Source: Hyphomonas johnsonii MHS-2
GTDB lineage: Bacteria; Pseudomonadota; Alphaproteobacteria; Caulobacterales; Hyphomonadaceae
Assembly: GCF_000685275.1 (NCBI RefSeq)
Contig: NZ_ARYK01000002.1
Location: 186,001-250,000 of the forward strand
Direction of reading: 5' to 3'
DNA: 64,000 nucleotides
The stretch's first letter is position 1. Each line of letters opens with the position of its first letter. The position numbers and the translations under genes were made by a program. The notes under the pieces are model-generated. The model saw nothing but the letters and a program-made list of their open reading frames with translations, was not told the origin of the DNA and did not search any database. Positions 45,734 to 56,000 of the stretch are shown one piece after another.

Positions 45734-46669
45734 ATGCCGCGTATCGTCGGCCTCGGTGAAGCAATGGGTGAACTGCTGGACCTGCCCGCAGGACAGATCG
45801 CGCTGTCGTTCGCGGGAGATGTCTTCAACACGCTTGCTTATGTCGGCATGCTCGGCGCGGATGCGTGGCACACCGAATTCGTGTCTGCCATCGGCAGAGA
45901 CGTCCTCTCCAGGCGGTTCGAGACCTTCGCGAACGGGCTGGATGTCAGCCTGCGTGTCTACCGGGACCCGGACAGCCCAATTGGCCTCTACATGATTTCA
46001 ACGGATGCCGATGGCGAGCGCCGTTTCTCCTACTGGCGCGCGAACTCACCTGCGCGCCGGTTCGTCGATACATTACAGGCCGACCAGCGTTTGGCGCTGG
46101 ACCTAGCCGACATCGTTTATGTCAGCGGCATCACGCTCGCCGTTCTCCATGAAGCACAACGCAGCGCACTCGAGTTGCTTTGCCTCAAGGCCCGTGGGCG
46201 GGGCGCACGCATCGCCTTTGATCCGAACTACCGTCCCGCACTGTGGAACAGTGTCGAGGCGGCGCAGCACTGGGTAAGGCGGTTTTACCGCATCAGCTCG
46301 ATCGTGTTTCCAGGTCTCGAAGATGAAGCCGCCCTGTTCAGCGAAGCAACGCCCCTTTCCATTCTCAACCGACCGGAATTCAGCGGCGCCGACGCGGTCA
46401 TCATCAAGGCCGGTAAGGGCGGCGCAATGTGCCGTATCGGCGAGGCAGTTCATTCCAGCCCCTTCGTGGTGCCGCCTGAAGTGATCGACACGACGTCAGC
46501 GGGAGACGGGTTCAACGCTGCCTGGCTCGTCGGGGCGCACGCCGGTCTCGCGCCCGCCACCTGCCTGCGCTTCGCATCCGAAACCGCGTCAGCGATCTGT
46601 GCCCATCCGGGTGCGATCGTGCCTCGTACCGCCCTCCCCCGCCTGTCTGACCTTGAGGACCCATCATGA
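45734..46669 (+). CDS. kdgK: PfkB-family 2-keto-3-deoxygluconate kinase
   Basis: This 311-residue ribokinase-family sugar kinase probably phosphorylates 2-keto-3-deoxy-D-gluconate to KDPG. It has [13 protein letters not shown] and [16 protein letters not shown] at the N-terminus and the PfkB signature [17 protein letters not shown] with the catalytic aspartate near the end. Substrate choice rests on the neighbours, the isomerase and the mannonate dehydratase whose product it would use. It overlaps manD by ATGA. Confidence 0.88.
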   Translation: MPRIVGLGEAMGELLDLPAGQIALSFAGDVFNTLAYVGMLGADAWHTEFVSAIGRDVLSRRFETFANGLDVSLRVYRDPDSPIGLYMISTDADGERRFSYWRANSPARRFVDTLQADQRLALDLADIVYVSGITLAVLHEAQRSALELLCLKARGRGARIAFDPNYRPALWNSVEAAQHWVRRFYRISSIVFPGLEDEAALFSEATPLSILNRPEFSGADAVIIKAGKGGAMCRIGEAVHSSPFVVPPEVIDTTSAGDGFNAAWLVGAHAGLAPATCLRFASETASAICAHPGAIVPRTALPRLSDLEDPS

Positions 46670-47874
46670 AGATTACCAGCGCGCGCGTCATCGTCACCTG
46701 TCCCGGCCGCAATTTCGTGACCCTGAAAATCGAAACCGACCAGGGTGTGCATGGCATTGGCGATGCGACACTCAATGGCAGGGAAAAAGCTGTTGTCGCT
46801 TATCTCGAGGACCACCTTATCCCACTCCTGATCGGCCGGGACGCACACCGGATCGAAGATATCTGGCAATACCTCTACCGCGGCGCTTACTGGCGCCGGG
46901 GGCCCGTCACAATGGCTGCTATCGGGGCGGTCGACACAGCCCTGTGGGACATCAAGGCCAAGGCTGCCGGCATGCCGCTCTACCAACTGCTGGGCGGTGC
47001 ATCCCGCGACGGCGTGCTGGTTTACGGACACGCGAACGGCGCCGACATCGAACAAACGGTCGACGAAGTGGGCCGCTACATTGACATGGGCTACCGGGCC
47101 GTCCGGGCACAATCGGGCATACCCGGCGTCAAGGGCGCCTACGGTGTCGGCAAGGGCGGCATGTATTACGAACCGGCCGACAGCACGCTGCCGGAAGAGA
47201 CATTGTGGGACACTTCGCGCTATCTCCAGACCGCACCCAAACTGTTCGAACGCCTGCGCGAAGTGCACGGGCCTGATATCGAATTGCTGCACGACGTGCA
47301 CCATCGCCTGAGCCCTATCGAGGCCGCGCGGTTGGGCAAGGCACTGGAGCCGCACCATCTGTTCTGGATGGAGGATTGTACCCCCGTAGAAAACCAGGAG
47401 GCCTTTCGCCTCGTGCGCCAGCACACGGTTACACCCCTCGCCGTGGGCGAAATCTTCAACTCGATCCACGATTGCCGGGAGCTGATCCAGAACCAGCTGA
47501 TCGACTATATCCGCACAACCGTTGTCCACGCAGGCGGCATCACGCAGCTGCGTCAGATCGCCGGTCTCGCGGCGCTCTACCAGGTGCGGACCGGATGCCA
47601 CGGCGCGACGGACCTGTCGCCGGCCTGCATGGGCGCCGCGCTGCACTTCGATCTGTGGGTGCCGAATTTTGGCATCCAGGAATACATGCGACACACGCCG
47701 GAAACGGACGCCGTTTTCCCGCACGCCTACACGTTCAAGGATGGCTATCTCCATCCAGGAGACGCACCGGGCACAGGCGTTGATATCGACGAGAGTCTTG
47801 CGGCGAAATATCCTTACGAACCCAAGCAACTGCCGATTGCGCGCCTGACGGATGGTACGTTGTGGAACTGGTGA
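46666..47874 (+). CDS. manD: D-mannonate dehydratase (enolase superfamily, ManD)
   Basis: This 402-residue enzyme dehydrates D-mannonate to 2-keto-3-deoxy-D-gluconate. It is of the enolase-superfamily ManD type rather than UxuA. All active residues known from the Novosphingobium enzyme are present at the same numbers: Arg147, Tyr159, Asp210, His212, Glu236, Glu262 and His312. This agreement also supports ATG 46666. The match to the efficient ManD pattern suggests a true catabolic role in this operon. It converges on the SBF-like gene. Confidence 0.94.
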   Translation: MKITSARVIVTCPGRNFVTLKIETDQGVHGIGDATLNGREKAVVAYLEDHLIPLLIGRDAHRIEDIWQYLYRGAYWRRGPVTMAAIGAVDTALWDIKAKAAGMPLYQLLGGASRDGVLVYGHANGADIEQTVDEVGRYIDMGYRAVRAQSGIPGVKGAYGVGKGGMYYEPADSTLPEETLWDTSRYLQTAPKLFERLREVHGPDIELLHDVHHRLSPIEAARLGKALEPHHLFWMEDCTPVENQEAFRLVRQHTVTPLAVGEIFNSIHDCRELIQNQLIDYIRTTVVHAGGITQLRQIAGLAALYQVRTGCHGATDLSPACMGAALHFDLWVPNFGIQEYMRHTPETDAVFPHAYTFKDGYLHPGDAPGTGVDIDESLAAKYPYEPKQLPIARLTDGTLWNW

Positions 47875-47893
47875 AGTCCGCTCGCGCGCGTGT

Positions 47894-48901
47894 TCAGGCG
47901 GAGGCGGGCGGCTCGGCCTCCGCCTCGGCGCGGGCGGTCGCGTAACGCTGCGCAATCACGGAGCAAGCCATCAACTGGATCTGGTGGAACAGCATCAAAG
48001 GCAGGATCAACGGCCCGACCATCGCCGCGGGAAAGAGTGCGCTCGCGATTGGCACACCCGACGCCAGGCTTTTCTTCGATCCGCAGAACACGACCGTGAT
48101 TTCATCTTCCTTCTTCAGGCCGAGCAGACGGGCAACGGTCGTTGTGGTCGTCAGTGCCAACCCCAGGATCACTGTGCAGATCAGCAGCGTCCAGAGAAGA
48201 TCTGACGGTGCATAGCGAGACCAGAGGCCTTCAACCACGGCGGCACTGAAGGCAACGTAGACAACGGACAGGATTGCACCACGGTCAACCTTCGTGACGA
48301 GCGCCTTGTAGCGGTCGAGGAATCTGACGAGGAGTGGCCGCGCCAGATGGCCCACCGCGAACGGCAGGAGCAGTTGCAGAGCGATCGCGTATATACTGTC
48401 CAGCGACAAGCCGCCGCTCCCGCTGCCCGACATCAGCATGGCCACAAGAAGCGGGGTGAGGAACACGCCGATCGTGCTTGACGCGGAGGCACTGCAAACA
48501 GCAGCCGGTACGTTGCCGCCCGCAATTGACGTGAAGGCGATCGATGACTGGACGGTGGACGGCATGAGACACAACAGGAGTATCCCCGCGCCAATATTCG
48601 GATCCAGCCAGATATCCGCGACCTGTCGCGCAACAACCCCGAATATCGGGAACATCACGAACGTGGCGAGCAGGACAAGAAGGTGAACCGGCCACGCGCG
48701 AATGCCGGCCATGATCGCCTGCCTGGACAGCTTCGCACCATGCAGAAAGAACAGGAGGGCAATTGCGAGATCACTCACCAGCGATGCGATATCGGCAAAG
48801 TCGCCGCGCGCCGGCAGGATACTGGCAATTACCACTGTAGCGACCAGCAAGAGCAGGAACCGGTCAATCCTGAGCGCTGCCGCGATAATCCGCGCTTTCA
48901 T
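47894..48901 (-). CDS. SBF-like (bile acid:Na+ symporter family) transporter
   Basis: This 335-residue protein has about nine or ten membrane helices and resembles the SBF-like (bile-acid:sodium symporter, YfeH-type) family. Segments include LALLFFLHGAKLSRQAI-like ALLFFLHGAKLSRQAI, LLLCLMPSTVQSSIAFTSIAGGN and the FCGSKKSLASGVP motif near residue 285. The substrate is unknown; an organic anion is likely. ATG 48901 follows AGGGGC, and a longer frame from 49024 has no support. It lies 208 bases downstream of the serine hydrolase gene. Confidence 0.83.
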   Translation of the reverse strand: MKARIIAAALRIDRFLLLLVATVVIASILPARGDFADIASLVSDLAIALLFFLHGAKLSRQAIMAGIRAWPVHLLVLLATFVMFPIFGVVARQVADIWLDPNIGAGILLLCLMPSTVQSSIAFTSIAGGNVPAAVCSASASSTIGVFLTPLLVAMLMSGSGSGGLSLDSIYAIALQLLLPFAVGHLARPLLVRFLDRYKALVTKVDRGAILSVVYVAFSAAVVEGLWSRYAPSDLLWTLLICTVILGLALTTTTTVARLLGLKKEDEITVVFCGSKKSLASGVPIASALFPAAMVGPLILPLMLFHQIQLMACSVIAQRYATARAEAEAEPPASA

Positions 48902-49109
48902 AAAAGCCCCTGTTCGCTGGATGGCCCAGTTAGCTCCTGCCCGACCCCGGGTGGCCCGGAAACGCGCCATACCCTTATATGCCAGCATTGAGATGCGCCA
49001 ACCTATCGGCGCCGCACCAGCCACTCAACACATATTCCCGGTCAGACGCACAAGATCGCCCGCTTGGCGACAGGCATGGAGCGACGCCCCCCTATGCCAC
49101 CCGCAGTAC

Positions 49110-50426
49110 CTACCCCCAGGTACCTTGCCGCGCAGGCATGGTCATCGGGACTTCGGCATCCTGCTCATCGTCTTGCCGCACCTTGCCAGCCGTCTGTGCG
49201 ATGGCGCGGAACAGGGCAATCGATTCCATCTCGCGGCTGTAGGCTTCCGTCTGTCCGACGCCATATTGCCGATTGGCCGACAATTTAACTATCGTGATAT
49301 TACGAGACGGATTCACGTAGATGAACTGGTTATAGATGCCCATCGCGGCGAACTCACCCTCGTCACCGTCCAGCAGCCACCATTGAAACCCATAGCCGAG
49401 ATCCTGCCCGTAGCCACGGGGCGCGTCGGGCAATGTCTCCGCATTCACTGCCAGGTGCGGCGCATCCGGCGTCAGCGATGCGCTGACCCAGTCAGACGGC
49501 ACCACCTGCCGACCATGCCACTGGCCGTGATTGCGATAGAGTTCACCCAGCTTCGCGTAATCCCGCGCCGTCGCGTTCAGTCCGCCGAAAGCCATTTCAA
49601 CGCCGTCGCTGTCAAGAATCCAGTGGGCCGGCGATTCTGCGCCAATGGGCTCCCAGAGCTTGACCCGCATATACTCGGTCAATGTGCATCCCGTCGCTTC
49701 CGCCACGAGAAGGCCCAGCACCTGGGTATCAACCGAGTTGTAGAGCTTGTACTTCCCGGGTTCGCGCGCCGGCCTAAGCGACACTGCAAACTTCGTGAAC
49801 GACCTGCCGAACGCAAACACCCGGGCGAACCGGTTTATGTCAGATTTCGGGTCGCTATAATCTTCGTTCCAGGATGCGCCCGAGCTCATCTGCAACACGT
49901 CCTTGATCCGCACACCTCCGTATGCGGAGCCCTCGAGTTGGGGAACATATTTGGTGATTGGTTCTTCGATCGACTGAATGAACCCTTCTTCGATGGCGAT
50001 GCCGACAAGCGCAGAAACGCAGCTCTTGGCCATCGACCATGACAGCCAGTTTACGTCGGGACCGCCCGTCAGGGCATATTGCTCGAAGCATAGTTCGCCA
50101 TCCTTCAGGACGAGGAGAGCGGACGTGTCCGTGGAATTGAGGAATTCATCAGATTGCGAATAGCCATCCTCGAACCGGAACTTACGGGGCAAGCCGATCG
50201 CAGCGCCTTCTGGAAAAGGCCGCGGGCGCCGCGACGCCGGCACGGTCGACGTGGGGTATATATCGGCAATCCGGTTGAACCGATTGCTCTGGTCAGCGCC
50301 GGAAAAAAGGGAAAGCGCCAGGACGAGCCGATAAATCGTGTCCTTGAAAAGGACGCCCAGCAGGCCAGCGACCGCCAGAATTCCGACGAGGACGGCTCCA
50401 CCCACCTGCCACCAATGACCGAACAT
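49110..50426 (-). CDS. Serine hydrolase of beta-lactamase class C / DD-peptidase type, membrane anchored
   Basis: This 438-residue protein has an N-terminal membrane anchor (about residues 8-28) and a beta-lactamase-family catalytic domain. The serine is Ser131 with Lys134 in WSMAKSCV; the tyrosine motif is YNSVDTQVLG; LQMSSGASWNEDY and GYGFQWW are common in this group. Such proteins are esterases, peptidases or amide hydrolases; sequence alone does not tell which. GGAG before ATG 50426 sets the start over ATG 50468. It follows the asparagine synthase gene on the same strand after 160 bases. Confidence 0.85.
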   Translation of the reverse strand: MFGHWWQVGGAVLVGILAVAGLLGVLFKDTIYRLVLALSLFSGADQSNRFNRIADIYPTSTVPASRRPRPFPEGAAIGLPRKFRFEDGYSQSDEFLNSTDTSALLVLKDGELCFEQYALTGGPDVNWLSWSMAKSCVSALVGIAIEEGFIQSIEEPITKYVPQLEGSAYGGVRIKDVLQMSSGASWNEDYSDPKSDINRFARVFAFGRSFTKFAVSLRPAREPGKYKLYNSVDTQVLGLLVAEATGCTLTEYMRVKLWEPIGAESPAHWILDSDGVEMAFGGLNATARDYAKLGELYRNHGQWHGRQVVPSDWVSASLTPDAPHLAVNAETLPDAPRGYGQDLGYGFQWWLLDGDEGEFAAMGIYNQFIYVNPSRNITIVKLSANRQYGVGQTEAYSREMESIALFRAIAQTAGKVRQDDEQDAEVPMTMPARQGTWG

Positions 50427-50586
50427 GTTCAACTCCAAACTGCCCGGGATGCGCACGCCGAGCTGCAATCTGCTTCGGAGCGTTTACCAGCGTTTGGTTA
50501 TCGTTCAGCTTTAGCGAGACCTCGAATGTGGTCGATCCGTGAAACACCTTGGTAAGAACATGGCCTGTCCCACTACCCGACCTGCG

Positions 50587-52512
50587 TCACGACATCGAAA
50601 ACTGTTCGTGCATGAGAGTCACAGAGACAATTTTCTGGAGCAGACCTTCAAAGGCGATCTTCTGATCGTCGGGCATCATCTTCAGCATACCGAAAACGTT
50701 CCGCGCCCTTGCAGGGTCGAATATGGGCTGCTCGTCCAGCGCCTTTGATGCCAGGACGTCCTGGTAAAACGTCATCATCGGGTCATCGTCTGCAGTGGCC
50801 GGGGGCGCCGAAAATGCGTGCTTCTCGCGTTTGTACACTTCGTCCGTCAGGACGTGTTTAGCGGCCTCTCTCAGGACATGCTTTTCGCTGAGACCGCTGA
50901 CCTTCATGCGCAGGGGCATGTTGGCGGCGAATTCGGCCACTTTGTGATCGAGAAATGGCACGCGCCCTTCGACCGAATGGGCCATCTCCATTCGGTCGGC
51001 AAGGGCCGTCAGGATGAAGTTCGGAAGGTGTGTCTTGGAATTCAGGTACAAGGCCTGGTTCAGACGCGCACGCCCGGATACAGCCATCGATATCGGCAGG
51101 CGATCCAGTACGTTCGCAATGGGATTCACCGTCGCCATGGAATTCGTCAACTCTTCCCGGTACACGCTCGTGGTGATCCGGCCCAGCTGGTTGTAGGTTT
51201 CAATGAACGATGGCACCCAGCCGATGCGGGCTTCGACCTCTTTCATGAAGGGGTCATCACTGCCCTGTCGCATGAATATGGCCCGCGTCGCCGCATTCGA
51301 TTCAAACATCACCTCGAGCAGTTTTTCGGTCTCGTCCGCCGACCGACCCTCTGGGTGGTGCATCAGGGCGTCACGCTTGAATGTCGGATATCCGGCGAGC
51401 ATCTCGTCGGAGCCTTCGCCCGTCAAAACGACCTTGATACCGGCCTGGTTGACTGCCTTGCTCAGAAGGAACTTCCCGGCCGAGTTGCAATTGACCAAGG
51501 GTGTCTCGGAATGCCAGACGGTTTGAGCATAGGCGTCTGCCAGCTGCTGACGCGTCACCCTGACCGGATTGAAATTGGCACCCGACAAGGCCGCCTGTTT
51601 CTCGGCAATCGCAAGCTCGTCATACATTGGATTGTCAAATGACAGCGTGAAACATTCGATCGGCTTGCGCAGATATGGCTGTGCGAGACCAAGCACTGCG
51701 CAGGAATCTATGCCGCCGCTGAGATAGCAGGCGACCGGCACGTCAGCCACAAGCCGCCCTGCTATCGCAGCTTCCAGCACGCTCCTGAACTGGTCGATGA
51801 TATCCTTGTCGGTCCTGGTATCGCTGTCCATGTCTTCGGCAACGGGAAATTTCCAATCCCAGTATTGGTAGGTTTGCAGGTTGCCATCCTTGGCAATCGC
51901 ATAGTGCCCCTGGGGCACGGAATGGATATTCCTGAACAGCGTCCGTTCATGGTCACGCACCCAGAACGCTTCGAGATAGGTGGCTTCAAGATCCCAGGCA
52001 ACAGGCACGCCGACAGCAGCCAGCGCCTTGATTTCCGACGCAAAATAGACAGTCCCTTCGTGTATGGCGTAATGCAGGGGCTTGATGCCGAACCGGTCGC
52101 GGATCCCGATCAGCGCTTGCTTGCGCTCGTCCATGATGACGATCGCGAACTCGCCGCTCAGCCGTTCGAGCGCCTGCAATCCACGGCGAAGGTAAAGGTG
52201 CAAGGCCACTTCGCTGTCAGTATCAGTGTGAAATACAACACCTTCCTGCCGCAGCTCGTCCCTCAGGGCCTGGTAGCCATAGAATTCCCCATTCACGACG
52301 ATATGGACATTCCCGTCCGCACTGGTGATGGGTTGGGAGCCATTATCTAGGCCAACGATGGAGAGACGGACGTGCGCCAGGAATGCATGTCCGTCATTCG
52401 ACTGCCAGACACCGGTCTCATCAGGACCGCGATGGTGGATTGCGGTCAGTCCCTTCTCGATGGCGGACCGCTCGACGACCCGCCGTCCAATTCCTGCAAC
52501 TAGACCACACAC
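50587..52512 (-). CDS. asnB: Glutamine-hydrolysing asparagine synthase
   Basis: This 641-residue protein carries an N-terminal glutaminase domain and a C-terminal synthetase domain. The catalytic Cys must be residue 2, so the start is the GTG at 52512 (MCGLVAGIG) behind GAGGGG, not the ATG at 52551. HRGPDETGVW, ARLSIV-like VRLSIVGL, NGEFYGY and GEFAIVI belong to the glutaminase part; YLSGGIDSC is the pyrophosphatase loop of the synthetase part, with LTGEGSDEMLAGYP following. It probably makes asparagine, though relatives amidate peptides or sugars. Confidence 0.9.
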   Translation of the reverse strand: MCGLVAGIGRRVVERSAIEKGLTAIHHRGPDETGVWQSNDGHAFLAHVRLSIVGLDNGSQPITSADGNVHIVVNGEFYGYQALRDELRQEGVVFHTDTDSEVALHLYLRRGLQALERLSGEFAIVIMDERKQALIGIRDRFGIKPLHYAIHEGTVYFASEIKALAAVGVPVAWDLEATYLEAFWVRDHERTLFRNIHSVPQGHYAIAKDGNLQTYQYWDWKFPVAEDMDSDTRTDKDIIDQFRSVLEAAIAGRLVADVPVACYLSGGIDSCAVLGLAQPYLRKPIECFTLSFDNPMYDELAIAEKQAALSGANFNPVRVTRQQLADAYAQTVWHSETPLVNCNSAGKFLLSKAVNQAGIKVVLTGEGSDEMLAGYPTFKRDALMHHPEGRSADETEKLLEVMFESNAATRAIFMRQGSDDPFMKEVEARIGWVPSFIETYNQLGRITTSVYREELTNSMATVNPIANVLDRLPISMAVSGRARLNQALYLNSKTHLPNFILTALADRMEMAHSVEGRVPFLDHKVAEFAANMPLRMKVSGLSEKHVLREAAKHVLTDEVYKREKHAFSAPPATADDDPMMTFYQDVLASKALDEQPIFDPARARNVFGMLKMMPDDQKIAFEGLLQKIVSVTLMHEQFSMS

Positions 52513-52689
52513 AAATCTGCCCCTCGCACTCTTCCCGAAGGGGCCAGTCAAGACGGTATCCCTCCATTTGTCACCCTAATTCTGGCGGAACCACCACCAT
52601 CTACGGTGGTAGTCGCGGGCGGCGCGACTCAAGGAACGTGAAGGAGGAAGTGGCAGTGCCTGAAGTGCCGGGCTCACCGGAAACCGGGG

Positions 52690-53013
52690 CTAGCCTGTAT
52701 AAAAATCACAAAGCGTATCGACCAGCGCCCTGCCGATCCCGTTGGTACATGAATAGTGAATGGTCTGCGCTTCGCGCCGCGCCGTCACCAGGCCAGCGGA
52801 GCGCAACTTGGCGAGATGCTGTGAAACAGCCGACGAGGATTGCCCGGTCATCTGCGCGAGCTGGTTGACTGGAAGTTCCCCCTCACTCAGGGCGCATAGA
52901 ATTTTCAGGCGCGTATCACTGGCCATTGCCTTGAGCACACCCGCAGCTTCGTGAACACGGCCGGAGATCACCTCGAAAGCTTCTGGTGTGGAAGGTTTGT
53001 GACGGGCCATCAT
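52690..53013 (-). CDS. ArsR-family repressor, likely sulfide/persulfide sensor (SqrR/BigR-like)
   Basis: This 107-residue winged-helix protein has VLKAMASDTRLKILCALSEG, QSSSAVSQHLAKLRSAGLV and ARREAQTIHYSC. Cys40 in the first motif and Cys102 near the C-terminus occupy the places of the paired cysteines that form a polysulfide bridge in SqrR and BigR; Cys89 is extra. No metal-site histidine or cysteine pattern of metal-sensing ArsR proteins is seen. It overlaps the RND pump gene by four bases at the end of that operon, so it probably regulates the sulfur genes around it. Confidence 0.85.
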   Translation of the reverse strand: MMARHKPSTPEAFEVISGRVHEAAGVLKAMASDTRLKILCALSEGELPVNQLAQMTGQSSSAVSQHLAKLRSAGLVTARREAQTIHYSCTNGIGRALVDTLCDFYTG

Positions 53014-56000
53014 CGGGTCTCCTCGGTTGCAGGTTCTTCTTGAGCCGCTGGTCCGGCCGGCAGCCAGTCGGGGCCTCGAATAGCTATATAGATTGCCGGA
53101 ATGACCAAAACAGTGAGGGCGGTCGACGAGGCAAGGCCGAATAACAGGGAAATTGCCAACCCCTGAAAAATCGGGTCCGTCAGTATGACCGACGCACCGA
53201 TCATCGCGGCCAGCGCCGTCAGCAAGATCGGTTTGAAGCGAACCGCGCCAGCATCGAGCAGCACATCCTTCAAGGGTGTCACGCTGTCCTGGCGATGGCG
53301 CACGAAGTCAACCAGCAAAATCGAATTGCGAACTATGATTCCCGCAAGGGCAATGAAGCCGATCATTGACGTAGCAGTGAACGCCGCACCGAACATCCAG
53401 TGCCCAAGCATGATGCCAATCAACGTCAACGGTACTGGCGTAAGGATTATCAATGGCACCCGGAACGTCCCGAACTGAGCGACCACGAGGATGTAAATTC
53501 CCACAAGAGCGACCCCGAAGGCCAGGCCCATGTCGCGGAAGGTTACGTAGGTCACCTCCCATTCACCGTCCCAAAGGATGCTGACATGCGATTCGTCGTC
53601 CGGCTGGCCATACATGCGTACCAATGGCTTTTCGAGCCCCACCCCTGCCCAGTCCAAGGCGTCGATACGGTCCTGAATTTCGAACATGCCATAGATTGGT
53701 GCTTCAAACTTTCCGGCCAGCTCACCTGTGACGAGATCAGCGAAATGACCGTCTCGCCGGAAGATCAGTTGAGATCCTTCTGTTTCTGAGACCTCGACAA
53801 CAGCGCCGAGTTCAACCGGTCCCTGCCCCTCGGCTCCCGCGCGCAGCGGCACCGGAATGGCGGCGACTTCCTGCGACCAGTTCCGGGCAGCCTTCGGAAG
53901 CCGGATGCGAATGTCGAGCGGATCCCGCCCTTCGCTACGCGGCGCCGCGCCGACCGTCTGTCCCGTAAAAGCCAAAGTAATCGTATCGAGAATGTCGCCA
54001 GGTGCGACACCGTAGGTTGCCGCCCTTGGTTCATCCACGGCAACTCTCAAACGCCGCGCGGGCTCGCCAAGGGAATCATCTACATCGACAATGAAGTCCG
54101 TCTCCTCGAACAGGCTTCGGACAATTCCGGCGGTCTGTCGCCGCACATCGGGAGTCGGGCCGTAAATTTCCGCCATGAGAGTCGACAGCACCGGCGGTCC
54201 AGGCGGGACCTCGACAACCTTGACATTGGCGCCAGCAGGCAAAGGAACGGCCGCGAGACGTTCCCGCAAATCCAGGGCGATTTCGTGACTGGCGCGCTTG
54301 CGGTCTTCCTTTTCTGACAGGTTTACCTGCAGGTCTCCAAGCTCAGATGTGTTGCGCAGGAAGTAATGCCGCACCAGCCCATTGAAATTGAACGGAGCGG
54401 CCGTGCCGGCATACGCCTGGATGGTTTCAACTTCCTCGACGTCGCGCATCGCGTCAGCAAGAGCGAACAGTGTTCGTTCCGTGTCTTCCACGGAGGCGCC
54501 TTCCTTCAAGTCCACAACAACCTGCAGTTCGGACTTGTTGTCGAAGGGCAGCAATTTGACAGGCACGGACTTGGTGGCGAACAGTCCGAGCGAAGCCAAC
54601 GTTGCAAAGCCGATTACCAGCAAAAACGTCCACGCGCTGCGGCGCGACGCCACCACTGGCGCCGCGACCCTGCGGTAGAAACGGCTGATGCGGGTTTCCT
54701 TCGCATGACCGGAATGGCTGGTCGCCTTCGCACCACCGGCAATCTTCATGATCAGCCATGGCGCTATTCCCACTGCGACGAAAAAGGAAAACGCCATCGC
54801 CGCTGATGCGTTCGCCGGAATCGGGGCCATATATGGCCCCATTAATCCGGACACGAACATCATCGGCAAAAGCGCTGCAATGACGGTCAATGTCGCAATG
54901 ATCGTCGGATTTCCGACTTCGGACACGGCATTGATTGCTGCCTCTGTCCGTGTTCGTCCGTCATCCATCGCCCAATGGCGCGCGATGTTTTCGATGATGA
55001 CAATGGCATCATCGACAAGGATACCGATCGAAAAAATCAGCGCAAACAGGCTCACCCGGTTGATTGTGTAGCCCATCATCAGCGACGCGAAGAGTGTCAG
55101 CAGAATCGTGGTCGGTATGACAATCAATGTCACCAGCGCTTCGCGCCAACCGATCGCAAACGCAATCAGGATCACGATCGACACCGTGGCGAGGCCGAGA
55201 TGATAAAGCAGCTCGTTGGCCTTGTGGTCGGCGGTCTGGCCATAATTGCGCGTGACTTCGACCCGGACGCCCTCGGGCACAAGGCCGCCCTTCAGCGTGT
55301 CGGTACGCGCCAAAATTGCCTCGGCGACTTTCACAGCGTTCGCGCCCGGCCGTTTCGCGAGCGCCAGCGTAACGGCTGGAGCCGCATCAAATCCTGATGC
55401 ATCCGGGCGTCGATCGAGAGTCCATGCCCGCGATTCCGTCTCGCTGCCGACCACCCGGACGGTCGCGACGTCTGACAGATACACCGGCTGCCCGGCGCTG
55501 CCGCGCAACTCGAGTCGCTGCAACATGCCGACCGAATTGATCTGTTCGCCCGCATCGACCTTGAGAACTTCACCATCGCGCCGCGCCACACCGGCAGGCA
55601 TTGATGTGGCAGCCTGGCGGACGGTTTCGACCAGCGTTTGCAGGGGAATACCATAAGACGCCATCGCTTCGATGTCCGGCTCTACCCGCATTTCCAGAGG
55701 CCGCCCGCCCGTGACCGTCGTGACGCCGACGTCGTTTACCTTCATTAGTTCCGACCGCAACTCGTCTGCCAGCAGGCGCAGCGACGTATCGGTCCACACA
55801 TCACCCGTCCAGGGCTCGGGCGAAAGCGTCAGCGTAACGATCGGGACATCGTTGATCCCGCGGCCGATGATCAGAGGCATCGGCACATTGGGCGGTATCT
55901 GATCCATATTTGCCTGGATCTTCTCATGTATCCGCAAGATCGCCGCATCCGCATCGGTCCCGACAAGGAAGCGTGCGGTGACCAGGGCCCGGTCGTCCTG

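Noticed and set aside
46450..50042. Very long frames at 47955-46450 (minus) and 48702-50042 (plus)
   Set aside because: Both lie antisense to genes with complete active sites or membrane topology (ManD, SBF-like transporter, serine hydrolase).
52570..52625. Hairpin with ACCACC/GGTGGT arms after the ArsR gene
   Set aside because: The stem is only six bases and has no T-run, so it is not a convincing terminator.
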